A DNA stretch of 64,000 bases, taken from contig DASPIL010000037.1 of the NCBI GenBank assembly GCA_035629175.1, forward strand, positions 1 through 64,000, read 5' to 3'. Both the position numbers and the translations under genes were made by a program. Below the pieces are notes generated by a model. That model saw only the letters and a list, made by a program, of their open reading frames with translations, ran no database searches and was not told the origin of the DNA. Origin of the DNA: Verrucomicrobiia bacterium. Its GTDB lineage: Bacteria; Verrucomicrobiota; Verrucomicrobiia; Limisphaerales; DASXHY01. Each line of letters starts with the position of its first letter. Positions within the stretch are counted from its first letter, which is position 1. Shown in pieces: positions 16,371-26,994 of this stretch.

Positions 16371-19300
16371 TCACGGTTCGGCCTGGATCCGGAAGAACAC
16401 TGGGTTAGGCTGTGGCGGCGGGGTCCAGATCACGGAATGCGCGGAGGCCCGAATCCAGTCGCTTAGCGCGATCCACTCCGTTAAGTTCGTGCTGCTCCAA
16501 ACGCGGTAACCATGGCCCGGTGCGGCTGGCCAATTAAGTCTGACGTCCCGCTGCGCTGATATCGATGTTGTCACTTTGAAGATCGGGGCTCGCGCACTGG
16601 TTCCTGCGCCAACCTCGACCCGCAGATACTGGGCTGAACGGCTGTTCATGGTGTTCGTAAAAGCCGCCCGGGTGGTGTCGGCCAGCGTCCAGGAATTCAG
16701 CGGAACCCATGCCACGAGGTTGCTGCTGCCCCACACACGATATTGATTTCCGGGAATGGAATTCCACGTCATGCGTATTCCATTTCCCTGCAGCTTCTCG
16801 ACATCCAAGCGGAGGTGTGGCACCGCGTTGTTTGGATCTGTACCCGCCACAAACTCGGCCCAATCGCTTGCGCCGTCGCCGTCGCTATCCGTGCTCATGG
16901 TCCGCTCGGGATCCGCAACCCCGAATGTTTCCATTTCGTAGCCGTCGGGGATCTGGTTCGTATTCGCGTCGAGGAAAGTGTAATTGCCCGCGAACGTGAT
17001 CGTCCCGCCCGCCGCCAGCGCGTTCGTTTGAGGGGCAGGGGTGACATGATACGGTGCGTCCCCAAACTGGATGACATACTGCCCTGGTGCGGCGTTCGTG
17101 ATGACCGTGGAGCGGCCGCTGCCCGTTCTACCGCTTGGGCCGGAAAGCGCAAATACCGATTGCCATAGGTTGTTCGTCACCTCGATTCGCCCCGGCACAA
17201 TGGTGTTCATTTCAATCGAAACGTCATCAATCAGCCAGCCGAGGCGCGGCGGTCCATCGATTGAAAACACGAAGTGATACCAGACGATGTAAACGACCTG
17301 CCCCACGTAAGGCGTGAGGTCGAACTGAAACTCCTCCCACTCGAGGGAAAAATCCTCCGCGAACTGATGCAGCAGAATGGGCGGCGTGGATATGTTGGTA
17401 ATGATCTGGATCGCAGCCAGCTGGAAATCGACTTCGCCCTTGGGCGTGAAATCGTATTGATGTGAGAAACGCAATGTTGCCTGGTTGCCGCCTGTCAGCA
17501 GAATGCCCGGGCTGATCAGGTAGGATTCCATATGCCCAAGCGGTCCGCCACCCAGGTTGCTTCCCCACGCATTGGTCCCGGAACTCGGAACGAGACCGCC
17601 CCCAGGAGTTCCACGTTCCCACTGGGATTCTGACTCGTCCGCCGAAATGACCGACCAATCCAGGCTGCTGACTTCGAGGTTGTCGTTCCACGGGGGCACT
17701 TGCGGATCGAGGGTTGTGAAACTGTAGAGTTGCCCGTTGTTGTCGTCGGTTGTGGCATTTCCGGCGCGATCGCGGCTCGTCACGCGAAAGTAGTAGGTGG
17801 TGTTGGGTTTCAAGCCCGTTAGAAACAGCTCGTGTTCAGTCGTGGGCAGCGCGTCGTACGCAGTGAAGTTGATGGGCAGCTGGTCGGGCGATTCGCCATA
17901 TTGCACCAGCGAATCCGCCGCCTTCGACGTGTTCCAGAAAACCAGCGCTTCCAGGTAACCCGGCTCGATCAGCACGTCCGCAATCACAGGCGCGTTGGTA
18001 TCGAAGGTTGCTGTGACAGAATTGGTTCGGCTGGCCGATGCATCGAAGTAATCAACGCTGACCATGCCGGTTGGCGTTGCAGTGAAGATCCCGGGCGCGC
18101 CGCTGTTGGTTGGAGAAAAAATGATGTCGCCGCGAAACAATCCCGCTCGTGTGGTTTCCGCCAGGATCAGATGCAATTCATTCGTGCCATTGGAGTCACG
18201 AACCGCGATTTCGATTGTGCCCGCGCCGCGCCGATCCGCATCCTCCACTTCCACGAGAGCCCGGCCAGGCAGGGAATAAACGTCGCTGTCGAGGGTAACG
18301 ATGCTTGTGTTGGGTTCCGGAGTAAGGAAAGCGAGAATATTTCGCAGGAGACCGGCCCGATTATTTCCAACTCCGATTCCAAGTGGAATGGCGTCGAGCG
18401 GAAATGACAGATAGACCACCTTTCCGGCAAGATCCAATCCGGTCCGAGGCGAACGCACGCCGACAATCTGATCATCTGCGAGCGCGACCGGAGCTCCATT
18501 CGTGGTGGGTGAAATCCAGTCGGAGGGATCCGTAACGCCGCCAAATTCCAGCAGCGCGAGAAGCTCCGCGTAGGGAGAATAATCCAGCGCAACATCAATG
18601 CCCGCGCCAACCGGATCGCCGCCAAATCCAATGACGTGATTCACGGGCATGTCCTCCACGTTGGCCTGGACCTGCAGGATGTCCCGCGCGAAGTCGGCTG
18701 CCCCCGCCTCGCCCAGGCGTGTCACTGCTTCCATGGAGGCAACGAACAGCGATCCGCCGTTCGTCACGTAACTTGCGAGTCGTTGAACGAGCGCGACGTC
18801 AGGCGCCAGCAGTTCGTCCATCCGCCAGATGACACAACGATAAGATTGCAGTTGCAACAGCGTGGGCGGATCTGTGTCGCGGGCATCGAAGACTTCGTAG
18901 GGCGTGCCCAGACGATCGAGGGCTTCGGTGTAACCCGAAAGCGGCGGCGCGGCGATAAGGCCGCCATAATCGGTGTAAGAATCGAGCAGCAGCACTGCAG
19001 AGGATTGGATGTTCGTGACAGTAAAGAAGGCACCGCTGTTGTCGTTCGTGGCGCGATTTCCCGCCTCATCGATGGCAACGACAAAATAGCGGATCGCGGT
19101 GTTTGGCGGCAGGTTGGCGAGCGAGAACTCGGTCTCGGTTGCAAACACCCGGTTGCTCAATCCGCTGGCCGGGCTTCCCTCACCGAAATAAATTTCCCCG
19201 CGGGCAGGCTCGTCTGTTTCCCACGAAACCGAGACCTCGCCGAAAATCTGCGATACGCCAAGGTTTTGAATGACAGGAGAATTCAAGTCGATCGTCGCAG

Positions 19301-21680
19301 TAAATGTTCGCGATGCCGGGGGAGACGCATCGGTATACGCCACCTCGATTTCATCCCCGTTCGCAACCTGCACCTGTGAGTTACCATTTGGTGCGCCTGT
19401 CACTGTCGCGACGAAGCCCGTAAACACTCCATGGTTCTGGCTGGGAAAAAGCGGGACGGATTTTCCGGCTGGCTCGCTTGTGCTGCGTACGAGCACTGCC
19501 GCGCTGGCCTGGCCTGCAAGGTCATAGTCGACCAAAGTCAGCCGCATTTGGTCAGGCGCACGATAGCTCTCGCGATCAGCAGTGATGATCCCGGTTCCGG
19601 CTGGCGCGAATCCGCCAGAAGTCACAAGCGCAAAATCCTGGTCCAAGCCTGGCGAGTCAATCCGCGCGTCCTCCACGACACGTGTTCCGCGAACGCGAAC
19701 GAGATATTCGCCCGCGACGGGCTCGCTGAGATGAACGGCTTCGACATTGTTGATGGAATCAGCTGGCAGCGTGTCGGGGAGCGATTCGCCGTCGTTGAAG
19801 CGATTGCCGCGATAGATTTCTCCCGTCGGCGAAACCACTTCGAGATCCAGGTCATTGACGAGAGCGACGGCTGCCGCGGGAAGACCCGGGACATCTGTGT
19901 AAGCAAGGGTGACCTTCAAAGGTTCATCAGAAGCCCCAACGAGCACACGCGTTTCAAACACAGCGCCATTGGTCAGAAGACTCGTCTGATCCGTGAACTG
20001 GTAATTGCGTGTTGACCCAATCAAACCGGGCAGATTCACGCGTCCCCATCCTTCATCATTGTTGGGAACCGCGGCGGTCGTGATGCCGTCGTCCATGTCA
20101 CTCGCAGAGTTGATTAACGCCGCTTTGACGAGTGCCGGTGACGGTGTAACTCCCCCCTGCGTAGCGCGCCAGTATTGAACGAAAACGGCTGCTGCGCCCG
20201 CCACCTGAGGTCCAGCCTGGCTCGTCCCGCCCTGATAGAGATAGCTTTCGGATATCGGCCACCACGCGAAGCCGTCGTTCGCGAAGACCGACCGCAACGA
20301 TGCAATCCAACTGCCCGGCGCGACGAGGTCGGGCTTGATGCGTCCGTCGGCGCAGGGTCCGCGACTTGAGAAATCAGCCATCGCATCGCTGCCGTCCGCA
20401 TAAATCGCAAACTCCTCGATTGGCAGGTTGAACCGATCATTTTGTGACGCGCCGGTGGCGATCACGTTCTTTCCCACGGCCGGGCTGCCGATGGTCTGGT
20501 AACCAGGCCCTGCGTTCCCCGCGGAAAATTCCAAAATGTAAGGCTGGTCGCCAAAGGCCAGCAGATCCGCATCGCGAACCAGGGCATCGAATTCCATCGC
20601 GCTGATGTCGTAATGCCCCTGCGTGTCGTCGCCCCAACTGTTTGAGCCGATGTCTGCACCTGCGCGTTTCGCATCACGCGTCACCGTTTCAAAACTCGGG
20701 GGAGGCGCGTACCCGCCTGCCGCATCAAACAGGCGTTGCCCGATCAGGCTCGCCCCGGGCGCCACGCCCAGTCCGTAAAGAAATCCAAGTTCGTCGGTTT
20801 CGCCGATCGCGCCGTTGCCTGCAATGATTCCTGCGCAATGGGTGCCGTGGCTGTGCTCATCCGCGGCGTCCTCCAACTGCCCGGGATTGCCATAATAAAA
20901 AAGCGCCTTCACGCGTCCCTGAATGTCGGGATGCATGAAATTGGTATCGCCACTGTCGAGGCCGCTGTCGGCAACCGCGACGGTGACGCCCGCGCCATTG
21001 TAGCCGAGCGACTGCATGCGGGTCTGGTTGCCTGGCCCATCACCTGCGACGATGCGCGACGAAACTTCATCGTAAAGGCGCATTTGAGGCGCGGGTTCAA
21101 TCCAGAGCACGGCTCCTGATTCCGCCAGCGAATTCAATTGTTCGGGCGAAACCGACCCGCGCAGAACGCGGCTTGGACCCATTACCGTTTCCCGGCTCAC
21201 GGCTGCAAAACGGCTTCGAGCCTGAAGGCGCTCGTTCTCGCTCAGGTCCGGGGCCAGGAGAACGGCGACTTCCATCGCTTGCCCTGGCGATGGCGCGAAA
21301 TCCTTGAGGCGCGATTCTATTTTGTGCTCGGAGCGAAATTCGCCGGCATACCGGACAAACTCCAGCGCCCGGACGCTGGAAGGGGTGGCATTTTCGAATC
21401 GAGCAATAAATGCATCGTCCGGGACGTAGCGCAGCAGTGTCACGCCCTGGCCGGCAAGCTGGGCCCGCCATGCGGGTTGCAGGGCGTCGCGAAACTGGAC
21501 GATGAAGAGTCCTGTGACAGGGCCGGGCAGGGGGCGCGCGGCGGCCGCCCCTGATACCGCTGAAACTTGATTTCTGAGTCGAATTGGCTTTTCCGCAGCA
21601 CCAGCTGGGAAGGCGGAGAGGAAAGTGAGACTGCAAACCAGCAATAGGCTGCAAACGCAACGGGAGACAACCGGGAACAT
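16371..21680 (-). CDS. Giant secreted subtilisin-like (S8) serine protease
   Basis: A 1769-residue exported protease. A signal peptide (to about residue 28) and a propeptide-like region precede the S8 domain with Asp238 (VAVADSGLD), His278 (HSHGTH) and Ser487 (GGTSQAG), plus Asn in EFSAGNAG. A beta domain follows, then fibronectin-like modules (for example SVSWETDEPARGEIYFGE and LVFWNTSKAADS), a MAM/lectin-like region, a calcium-binding DSDGDGASDWAEF motif, and two copies of a C-terminal domain (YRVWGSSNLVAW, YRVWSSTNLTEW) ending in FFRIQAEP. The start at 21680 (ATG) is preferred to a GTG one codon earlier. It is divergent from a large sensor kinase, which might control it. It probably degrades extracellular protein; cell-surface retention is possible. 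Confidence 0.92.
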   Translation of the reverse strand: MFPVVSRCVCSLLLVCSLTFLSAFPAGAAEKPIRLRNQVSAVSGAAAARPLPGPVTGLFIVQFRDALQPAWRAQLAGQGVTLLRYVPDDAFIARFENATPSSVRALEFVRYAGEFRSEHKIESRLKDFAPSPGQAMEVAVLLAPDLSENERLQARSRFAAVSRETVMGPSRVLRGSVSPEQLNSLAESGAVLWIEPAPQMRLYDEVSSRIVAGDGPGNQTRMQSLGYNGAGVTVAVADSGLDSGDTNFMHPDIQGRVKALFYYGNPGQLEDAADEHSHGTHCAGIIAGNGAIGETDELGFLYGLGVAPGASLIGQRLFDAAGGYAPPPSFETVTRDAKRAGADIGSNSWGDDTQGHYDISAMEFDALVRDADLLAFGDQPYILEFSAGNAGPGYQTIGSPAVGKNVIATGASQNDRFNLPIEEFAIYADGSDAMADFSSRGPCADGRIKPDLVAPGSWIASLRSVFANDGFAWWPISESYLYQGGTSQAGPQVAGAAAVFVQYWRATQGGVTPSPALVKAALINSASDMDDGITTAAVPNNDEGWGRVNLPGLIGSTRNYQFTDQTSLLTNGAVFETRVLVGASDEPLKVTLAYTDVPGLPAAAVALVNDLDLEVVSPTGEIYRGNRFNDGESLPDTLPADSINNVEAVHLSEPVAGEYLVRVRGTRVVEDARIDSPGLDQDFALVTSGGFAPAGTGIITADRESYRAPDQMRLTLVDYDLAGQASAAVLVRSTSEPAGKSVPLFPSQNHGVFTGFVATVTGAPNGNSQVQVANGDEIEVAYTDASPPASRTFTATIDLNSPVIQNLGVSQIFGEVSVSWETDEPARGEIYFGEGSPASGLSNRVFATETEFSLANLPPNTAIRYFVVAIDEAGNRATNDNSGAFFTVTNIQSSAVLLLDSYTDYGGLIAAPPLSGYTEALDRLGTPYEVFDARDTDPPTLLQLQSYRCVIWRMDELLAPDVALVQRLASYVTNGGSLFVASMEAVTRLGEAGAADFARDILQVQANVEDMPVNHVIGFGGDPVGAGIDVALDYSPYAELLALLEFGGVTDPSDWISPTTNGAPVALADDQIVGVRSPRTGLDLAGKVVYLSFPLDAIPLGIGVGNNRAGLLRNILAFLTPEPNTSIVTLDSDVYSLPGRALVEVEDADRRGAGTIEIAVRDSNGTNELHLILAETTRAGLFRGDIIFSPTNSGAPGIFTATPTGMVSVDYFDASASRTNSVTATFDTNAPVIADVLIEPGYLEALVFWNTSKAADSLVQYGESPDQLPINFTAYDALPTTEHELFLTGLKPNTTYYFRVTSRDRAGNATTDDNNGQLYSFTTLDPQVPPWNDNLEVSSLDWSVISADESESQWERGTPGGGLVPSSGTNAWGSNLGGGPLGHMESYLISPGILLTGGNQATLRFSHQYDFTPKGEVDFQLAAIQIITNISTPPILLHQFAEDFSLEWEEFQFDLTPYVGQVVYIVWYHFVFSIDGPPRLGWLIDDVSIEMNTIVPGRIEVTNNLWQSVFALSGPSGRTGSGRSTVITNAAPGQYVIQFGDAPYHVTPAPQTNALAAGGTITFAGNYTFLDANTNQIPDGYEMETFGVADPERTMSTDSDGDGASDWAEFVAGTDPNNAVPHLRLDVEKLQGNGIRMTWNSIPGNQYRVWGSSNLVAWVPLNSWTLADTTRAAFTNTMNSRSAQYLRVEVGAGTSARAPIFKVTTSISAQRDVRLNWPAAPGHGYRVWSSTNLTEWIALSDWIRASAHSVIWTPPPQPNPVFFRIQAEP

Positions 21681-21950
21681 CACCAGGGACCCTAGTCGAC
21701 GGCTCGGCGCTTTTCAAGAAACCGTCGATGGCTGGGCGCCAGGCTGCGCCCGGGGGCAAAGAAATGTGTCTATCCGTGCGGATCATCGTCATTCCCGATC
21801 CATCTTACGGCTCAATCCGCACAGGCGGGAGCCGATGAACATCTGTGGCGAACCGGGTTGGTTAAGATTTGCTCGTGCGCGACTGCCCGGCAGGTCAGCG
21901 CCGCGACGGTCCTCCGCGCTCGATGAGCATCATGAATCAACAGCGAATGC

Positions 21951-24900
21951 ATGAATAGTTCCCGCACATTGCGGGTTAATTTTCCGCGGGCACACGGATT
22001 CCAGGCGGCGCTCATTGCGTGCCTGATCTTGCTGCCCATGCTCGCTTGCGCGCTCGATCCGGCGAAATCCATTCTTCAATTCAACTGCTTCAGCTGGACC
22101 CGCGCGAACGGCTTGCCCGCGGATAATATCACGGCGGTCGTGCAGGGTGATGACGGTTACGTCTGGCTGGGAACACGGAATGGCGTCCTTCGATTCGACG
22201 GATTGGGTTTCAAGCGAGTCGACTTCACCTTGCCCGCAGGAAGCGATTACGATATTCGCGCCATTTACCCTGCCGAGGCGGGCGGGCTGTGGCTTGCGAT
22301 CAATTCCGGCACTTGCATCCGCCTGCAAAACGGCCGGGTAGTGTCGGTTCTGCCGAATTCCCTCGGCGACGGCCTGGGTCTCGCCTGTTTTGAAACACGA
22401 AGCGGCGACTTGTGGACGAGCAGCGAAGTGGGAGTCCAGTGGACGGATCGAAGCGGAATGAGCCATGTCGCTGATGCAAAGATAATGAATGTGATGGCGT
22501 TCACCGAGGATCCGCGAGGAAACGTCTGGCTGGCGACTGCCGAGAACGGCCTCTGGCGGTGGAATGGGCGGGAATTTACGCAAATCAAAGATGACCGCCT
22601 GGCCGGCCGGGTTCTGCGCGTCATTACATCAGGGGCGGAGTGCCTTTGGCTGGGAACTGGAACGGGCCTCCTGTGTTATGACTTTGACGGCAACCCGTTG
22701 CCGGGCCCGAAGATCGACAACGAGATCAAAACCGTTCTAGTCGACAGGCATGGAACCTTGTGGCTCGGGACGGCCGGAGAGGGATTGCTGCGTTACCGGG
22801 GCGGCGATGTTACGTCTCTTCGACGCTCTGAAGGTCTTGCTGATGATCGCGTGACATCGCTGTGGGAGGATCAGGAAGGGAGCCTCTGGGTCGGCACACA
22901 CGCAGGGCTGAGCCAGCTTACCGACATTCGATTTCCCATTTTTTCTGTTGCGGGCGGAACGGCGCGCGCGGTGACGCCCACCGCTGATGGCGGTGTTTGG
23001 GTCGGCAGCTCATCTGGTCTCTCGTGGTTAAATGGAGAACGGATCCACAAGCCCGAAGACCTCCCGCAAATGCGGAACCGTTACGTGAAGCTTCTGATGC
23101 AAAGCCGGACTGGCCATCTCTATTTTGTCGACGGCGAAAAGAACCTTCATCTTCTCTCGTGGGACCGCGTGCTTCATTCCTATTCCAATAGAGACTGGCC
23201 AGGAGCCATTGGCGAAGACAGCGAGAGTGTGATTGTCGCGTACGGCGTGCCCCCGGCACTGGCGCGTGAGAAGAATGGCGTCCTCGAGCCCTTCGTTTTC
23301 AACGGCCCCGTCCCGGAATTCTACTGGCCGCACAACATGTGCACGGCCAAAGACGGCTCGCTGTGGGTGGCATCCAACAATGGATTGTTCCGCATCCAAA
23401 ACGGACAGTTTCAACAATGGACCACCCCGCGACTGCCCACGTCGCGCGTTTATTGGGTCTCAGAAGACACGCAGGGGGCCATTTGGGCCGGCATGGCAAA
23501 CGGCATCGCGCGCATCCGCAATGGCGAGGCAACCTTCGTCACTGCGCAACACGGACTTCCGGATGAAAGAGTGTATGCGATGATGGCTGACGACCTCGGT
23601 TCGTGGTGGGTGGCTACTGGATCGGGGATCGTGCGGATCGATGCCAAGAGCTTGAACGATTGCCTCGATGGCAAGCAAACACAGCTGCAAGCGGAGCTGT
23701 TCAACGACTTGGATTCGATCAAATCGAACGATCGCACAGACCAGGAACCATCGATTTGCAAAGATACGATGGGAAGGATATGGGTTCCCACGACGCAAGG
23801 GGTGGCGATGATCAACCCTGGAAATTTCTTCACGAATGCACTTCCGCCGCGCATTCGGATCGAAGACATCACTGTTGACGGCAAAGCCATCGACCGTGCG
23901 ATGTCGGCCGAAGTGTTCGGGTCGTCGCGGCTGGAGATCGCCTTTGCGGTGTTGAGCTTCATTTCTCCCGCGAAAATGCAAGTGCAGTATCAGCTCGTGG
24001 GGTTTGATACCGAATGGCAGGACGCCGGAACGCGCCGGTCGGCAAAATACAATCGTCTGCCGCCTGGCAATTACCGATTCCACCTCCGGGCAGCGAACGC
24101 GGACGGCATTTGGAATCGCGACGGAGCGACGTTTTCATTCCGCGTGCCGCCGCCATTCCACATGACATGGTGGTTCCGCACCTGTTGCGGACTGGGGATG
24201 GGATTGTTGCTGCTCGCCGCCTATCGATGGAAAGTGCACCAAATGGCCGTGCGGCAGCGGCGCTTGCAGAAAGCGAACGAGAGCCTGGAGAACCGGGTGC
24301 GGAGTCGCACGCAAGAACTCGCATACGAACGCGAACTGCTGCGGACGCTCCTCGATTTTTCGCCTGACTCAATATTCTTCAAGGATCTGGAAGGGCGGCT
24401 CGTCAGACTGAGCCGCTCAGAAGCCCAGAACCTGTTTGCCATTGCGATGAGCCGATACCGCCGTGAAAATCCGCAGGGGGAATTGCCGGAACATTTGAAG
24501 AGTATTGAAGCGTTCCACGAATACGCCATTGGGAAATCGGACGCTGACTTTTACGAACCAGAAATCGCGTTGCGCTTCCGGCAGGATGAGGAACAGGTTT
24601 TGCAGAGCGGCAAACCTCTCGTTGGCCGCGTCGATAAGACGATTCTACAGGACGGCCGAACTGTATGGCACATGACCACCAAGGTTCCCTGGCGGGATCC
24701 GGACGGCAGACTCGTGGGGTCGTTCGGAACTTCGCGGGACATTACAGATCTCAAGGAAGCGGAGGAACACGCTGCGGCAGCCAATCAACGGCTGGTGGAT
24801 TTGTCCCGGGAAGCGGGCATGGCAGAGGTTGCAACAGGCGTCCTGCACAACGTTGGGAACGTGCTGAACAGCATCAACGTTTCCACATCCATCCTGAGCG

Positions 24901-25643
24901 ATCGTGTGCGCCAGTCCAAGATATCCTCTGTGGCCCGCGTAGCCGAGCTTTGCGACGAACAGGGCGACCGGCTGGGTGAATTTGTGCAGAAGGATCCCCG
25001 CGGCCGCCATCTGCCAAAATTTCTGAACCAACTGGCGGGCCAGCTTGCTCGCGAACGTGATGAGGCGCTGGAGGAACTGGCGAACCTTCAGAAGAACGTG
25101 GAGCACGTGAAGGAAATCGTCAGCATGCAGCAGAGCTACGCCCGGGTGATGGGCGTCACGCAGCGCATCTCGATCGTCGAGCTGGTGGAGGATGCGCTGC
25201 ACCTGAATGAAGCGGGGCTCTCCCGCCGGCAAATCCAGGTGGTCAGGGATTATCGGGAACCGCTGCCGGAGATTGCCGTGGACAAGCACAAGCTGATGCA
25301 GATCGTCATCAACCTCATTCGAAACGCATTGCAGGCCTGTGAAGATACTGATCGCGCTGACAAAAAAATCGTGGTTGGCATTTTCTGCGAAGGTGCAGAG
25401 ATCCGGATTTCAGTCTCGGACAATGGCGTTGGCATCCCGCGGGAAAACCTGGTGCGAATCTTCAGCCACGGGTTTACAACGCGGAAGGATGGGCACGGCT
25501 TCGGCCTGCATAGCGGCTCTCTCGCCGCAAGGCAAATGGGCGGCAGCATCCTCGTCGAGAGCGACGGCCCGGGTTGCGGCGCTGTGTTTACGCTCGCGCT
25601 GCCCCTAATCGAGGAACTTCAGGAAACCGAACCGGTGTCATAA
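21951..25643 (+). CDS. Beta-propeller sensor histidine kinase with PAS domain
   Basis: A 1230-residue membrane sensor kinase. After a signal peptide (to about residue 33) come two-component-regulator propeller repeats (VWLGTRNGVLRFDG, LWLGTGTGLL, LWVGTHAGLSQL and others, to about residue 620), a Y_Y_Y domain (about 650-720), one membrane helix (CCGLGMGLLLLAAYRW), a coiled coil, a PAS domain (IFFKD, GKSDADFYEPE) and a kinase core. The phosphoacceptor His966 lies in VLHNVGNVLNSINV, and the ATPase has NLIRNALQA, DNGVGIP and GHGFGLH boxes. The periplasmic part resembles the sensors of Bacteroides hybrid systems that detect polysaccharide fragments, but there is no fused regulator and no response regulator gene nearby. 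Its last 25 bases overlap the convergent amidohydrolase gene. Confidence 0.92.
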   Translation: MNSSRTLRVNFPRAHGFQAALIACLILLPMLACALDPAKSILQFNCFSWTRANGLPADNITAVVQGDDGYVWLGTRNGVLRFDGLGFKRVDFTLPAGSDYDIRAIYPAEAGGLWLAINSGTCIRLQNGRVVSVLPNSLGDGLGLACFETRSGDLWTSSEVGVQWTDRSGMSHVADAKIMNVMAFTEDPRGNVWLATAENGLWRWNGREFTQIKDDRLAGRVLRVITSGAECLWLGTGTGLLCYDFDGNPLPGPKIDNEIKTVLVDRHGTLWLGTAGEGLLRYRGGDVTSLRRSEGLADDRVTSLWEDQEGSLWVGTHAGLSQLTDIRFPIFSVAGGTARAVTPTADGGVWVGSSSGLSWLNGERIHKPEDLPQMRNRYVKLLMQSRTGHLYFVDGEKNLHLLSWDRVLHSYSNRDWPGAIGEDSESVIVAYGVPPALAREKNGVLEPFVFNGPVPEFYWPHNMCTAKDGSLWVASNNGLFRIQNGQFQQWTTPRLPTSRVYWVSEDTQGAIWAGMANGIARIRNGEATFVTAQHGLPDERVYAMMADDLGSWWVATGSGIVRIDAKSLNDCLDGKQTQLQAELFNDLDSIKSNDRTDQEPSICKDTMGRIWVPTTQGVAMINPGNFFTNALPPRIRIEDITVDGKAIDRAMSAEVFGSSRLEIAFAVLSFISPAKMQVQYQLVGFDTEWQDAGTRRSAKYNRLPPGNYRFHLRAANADGIWNRDGATFSFRVPPPFHMTWWFRTCCGLGMGLLLLAAYRWKVHQMAVRQRRLQKANESLENRVRSRTQELAYERELLRTLLDFSPDSIFFKDLEGRLVRLSRSEAQNLFAIAMSRYRRENPQGELPEHLKSIEAFHEYAIGKSDADFYEPEIALRFRQDEEQVLQSGKPLVGRVDKTILQDGRTVWHMTTKVPWRDPDGRLVGSFGTSRDITDLKEAEEHAAAANQRLVDLSREAGMAEVATGVLHNVGNVLNSINVSTSILSDRVRQSKISSVARVAELCDEQGDRLGEFVQKDPRGRHLPKFLNQLAGQLARERDEALEELANLQKNVEHVKEIVSMQQSYARVMGVTQRISIVELVEDALHLNEAGLSRRQIQVVRDYREPLPEIAVDKHKLMQIVINLIRNALQACEDTDRADKKIVVGIFCEGAEIRISVSDNGVGIPRENLVRIFSHGFTTRKDGHGFGLHSGSLAARQMGGSILVESDGPGCGAVFTLALPLIEELQETEPVS

Positions 25644-26965
25644 GATGCGCGGGTGGGCGCGCCCTGAGGCGTGATCGCCCACTGGCCTTCAATCATCGAC
25701 GCCATCACTCCTCCGCGGTGATTCACCGCTGCTTCGCTTGCCTGTTGAATGGGACCGTCGTATGGGATGGCAATGACATCCGCCAGCGCACCCTCGATCA
25801 GTTCGCCCGCCTGGCCCTGCAATTGCAAAGCGCGGGCGCCGTTGACCGTTGCCATGCGCAGTATGTCCTTCGGGTTTACCCCAGAAAATTTTTCAGCGAA
25901 GCAGGACATTTCGTCGAACATGCTGAGCTCGACCGAATCGTGCCTGCGTTTGTAAACGGTCGCCAGGCTGTCCGTCCCGAGGCAGACGTTCACGCCCGCG
26001 TGTTGCAGATCGTGAATGGGAAAGTCGGCGTGTTGAAAGTAAAAGTGACTTCGCGGGCAATGCACGACGTGGGCACCATGCGTTGCGAGCAATGCCGGAT
26101 CAGCTGCGTCAATGTAATTCAAGTGAACCGCCAACAGGTTTGGTCCCAAAGCATCAAGGCTGGCCAGCTGCCGGATTGGGGATCCGTGCCCGCAGTCGCT
26201 CATGTCGCGTTCGTTTCTCTTGAGCCAATCGAACATTTCACCTCGCGCGTGCTGAAACATGTCGAATTCAAGCACCGATTCAGAGACGTGGATGGATAAC
26301 AACCAATGGCGTTCGCGCGCTGCCTCGGCTGCAATGCGAATCAGTTCGGGCGCCGTTGAATAGGGCGCGTGTGGCGCCAGGCCAGTGCAGGAGCGGCCGT
26401 CATGCAGATGGTCCGCGCGCTGCAGAGCTTCGTTGAGAATCGACTCAGGTGAGCGCCGACTCCTGACGCCCGTCATCTCCAGCACCGAATGCACTCTTAG
26501 CGGGGTTGCGCTCCATACGTCTGGCAGGAGTTCCGGAACGGCTTCGAAATCCACGACAGTGGTGGTGCCTGTCCGCACCAGCATCTGCGCCCCCTGCAAC
26601 CATGATTCCGCGAACTCCGTGTAATTCCACTCCGCCTTCGCCGCCAGCATCAGCTTGATCCAGTCCGTGAACCGCTTCTGCGGCGGCAGCAAGCCGGCCA
26701 TCCCGGTGTAATCGAGGTGGCAATGCGCGTTGATCAAACCCGGCAGGAGGATGGAATCGCCGAGGTCCATGACATCGCCACGACTCTCGCGTGCGATCTC
26801 ATTCCACGTCCCAACTTTCCTGATGCGATTGCCCGAGATGAGGACGGCGCCGTTGTCGCAGGGCGGCCCCGAAATGGGGAGCAGGATTCGCGAGCGCAGG
26901 ACGATCGGAGCTTCAGAGCTGGAAGACGGGGCGTCCGCAGCTGGCGGCGCATTCTTCTCGTCCAT
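25619..26965 (-). CDS. Amidohydrolase / cytosine-deaminase-like metal-dependent hydrolase
   Basis: A 448-residue cytoplasmic amidohydrolase of the TRZ/ATZ-MtaD group. Metal-binding motifs are LINAHCHLDY (His81, His83), SIHVSES, VHLNY and GTDSL with the catalytic Asp. Members deaminate S-adenosylhomocysteine, 5'-methylthioadenosine, guanine or related compounds, and some act on halogenated triazines; the exact substrate cannot be told here. The start is the ATG at 26965, although two in-frame TTG codons precede it. It lies 29 bp downstream of hpf on the same strand and overlaps the 3' end of the convergent kinase gene by 25 bp. Confidence 0.88.
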   Translation of the reverse strand: MDEKNAPPAADAPSSSSEAPIVLRSRILLPISGPPCDNGAVLISGNRIRKVGTWNEIARESRGDVMDLGDSILLPGLINAHCHLDYTGMAGLLPPQKRFTDWIKLMLAAKAEWNYTEFAESWLQGAQMLVRTGTTTVVDFEAVPELLPDVWSATPLRVHSVLEMTGVRSRRSPESILNEALQRADHLHDGRSCTGLAPHAPYSTAPELIRIAAEAARERHWLLSIHVSESVLEFDMFQHARGEMFDWLKRNERDMSDCGHGSPIRQLASLDALGPNLLAVHLNYIDAADPALLATHGAHVVHCPRSHFYFQHADFPIHDLQHAGVNVCLGTDSLATVYKRRHDSVELSMFDEMSCFAEKFSGVNPKDILRMATVNGARALQLQGQAGELIEGALADVIAIPYDGPIQQASEAAVNHRGGVMASMIEGQWAITPQGAPTRASYDTGSVS

Positions 26966-26994
26966 CAACAATCAGCTTTCGCCGCTCAACAGGT

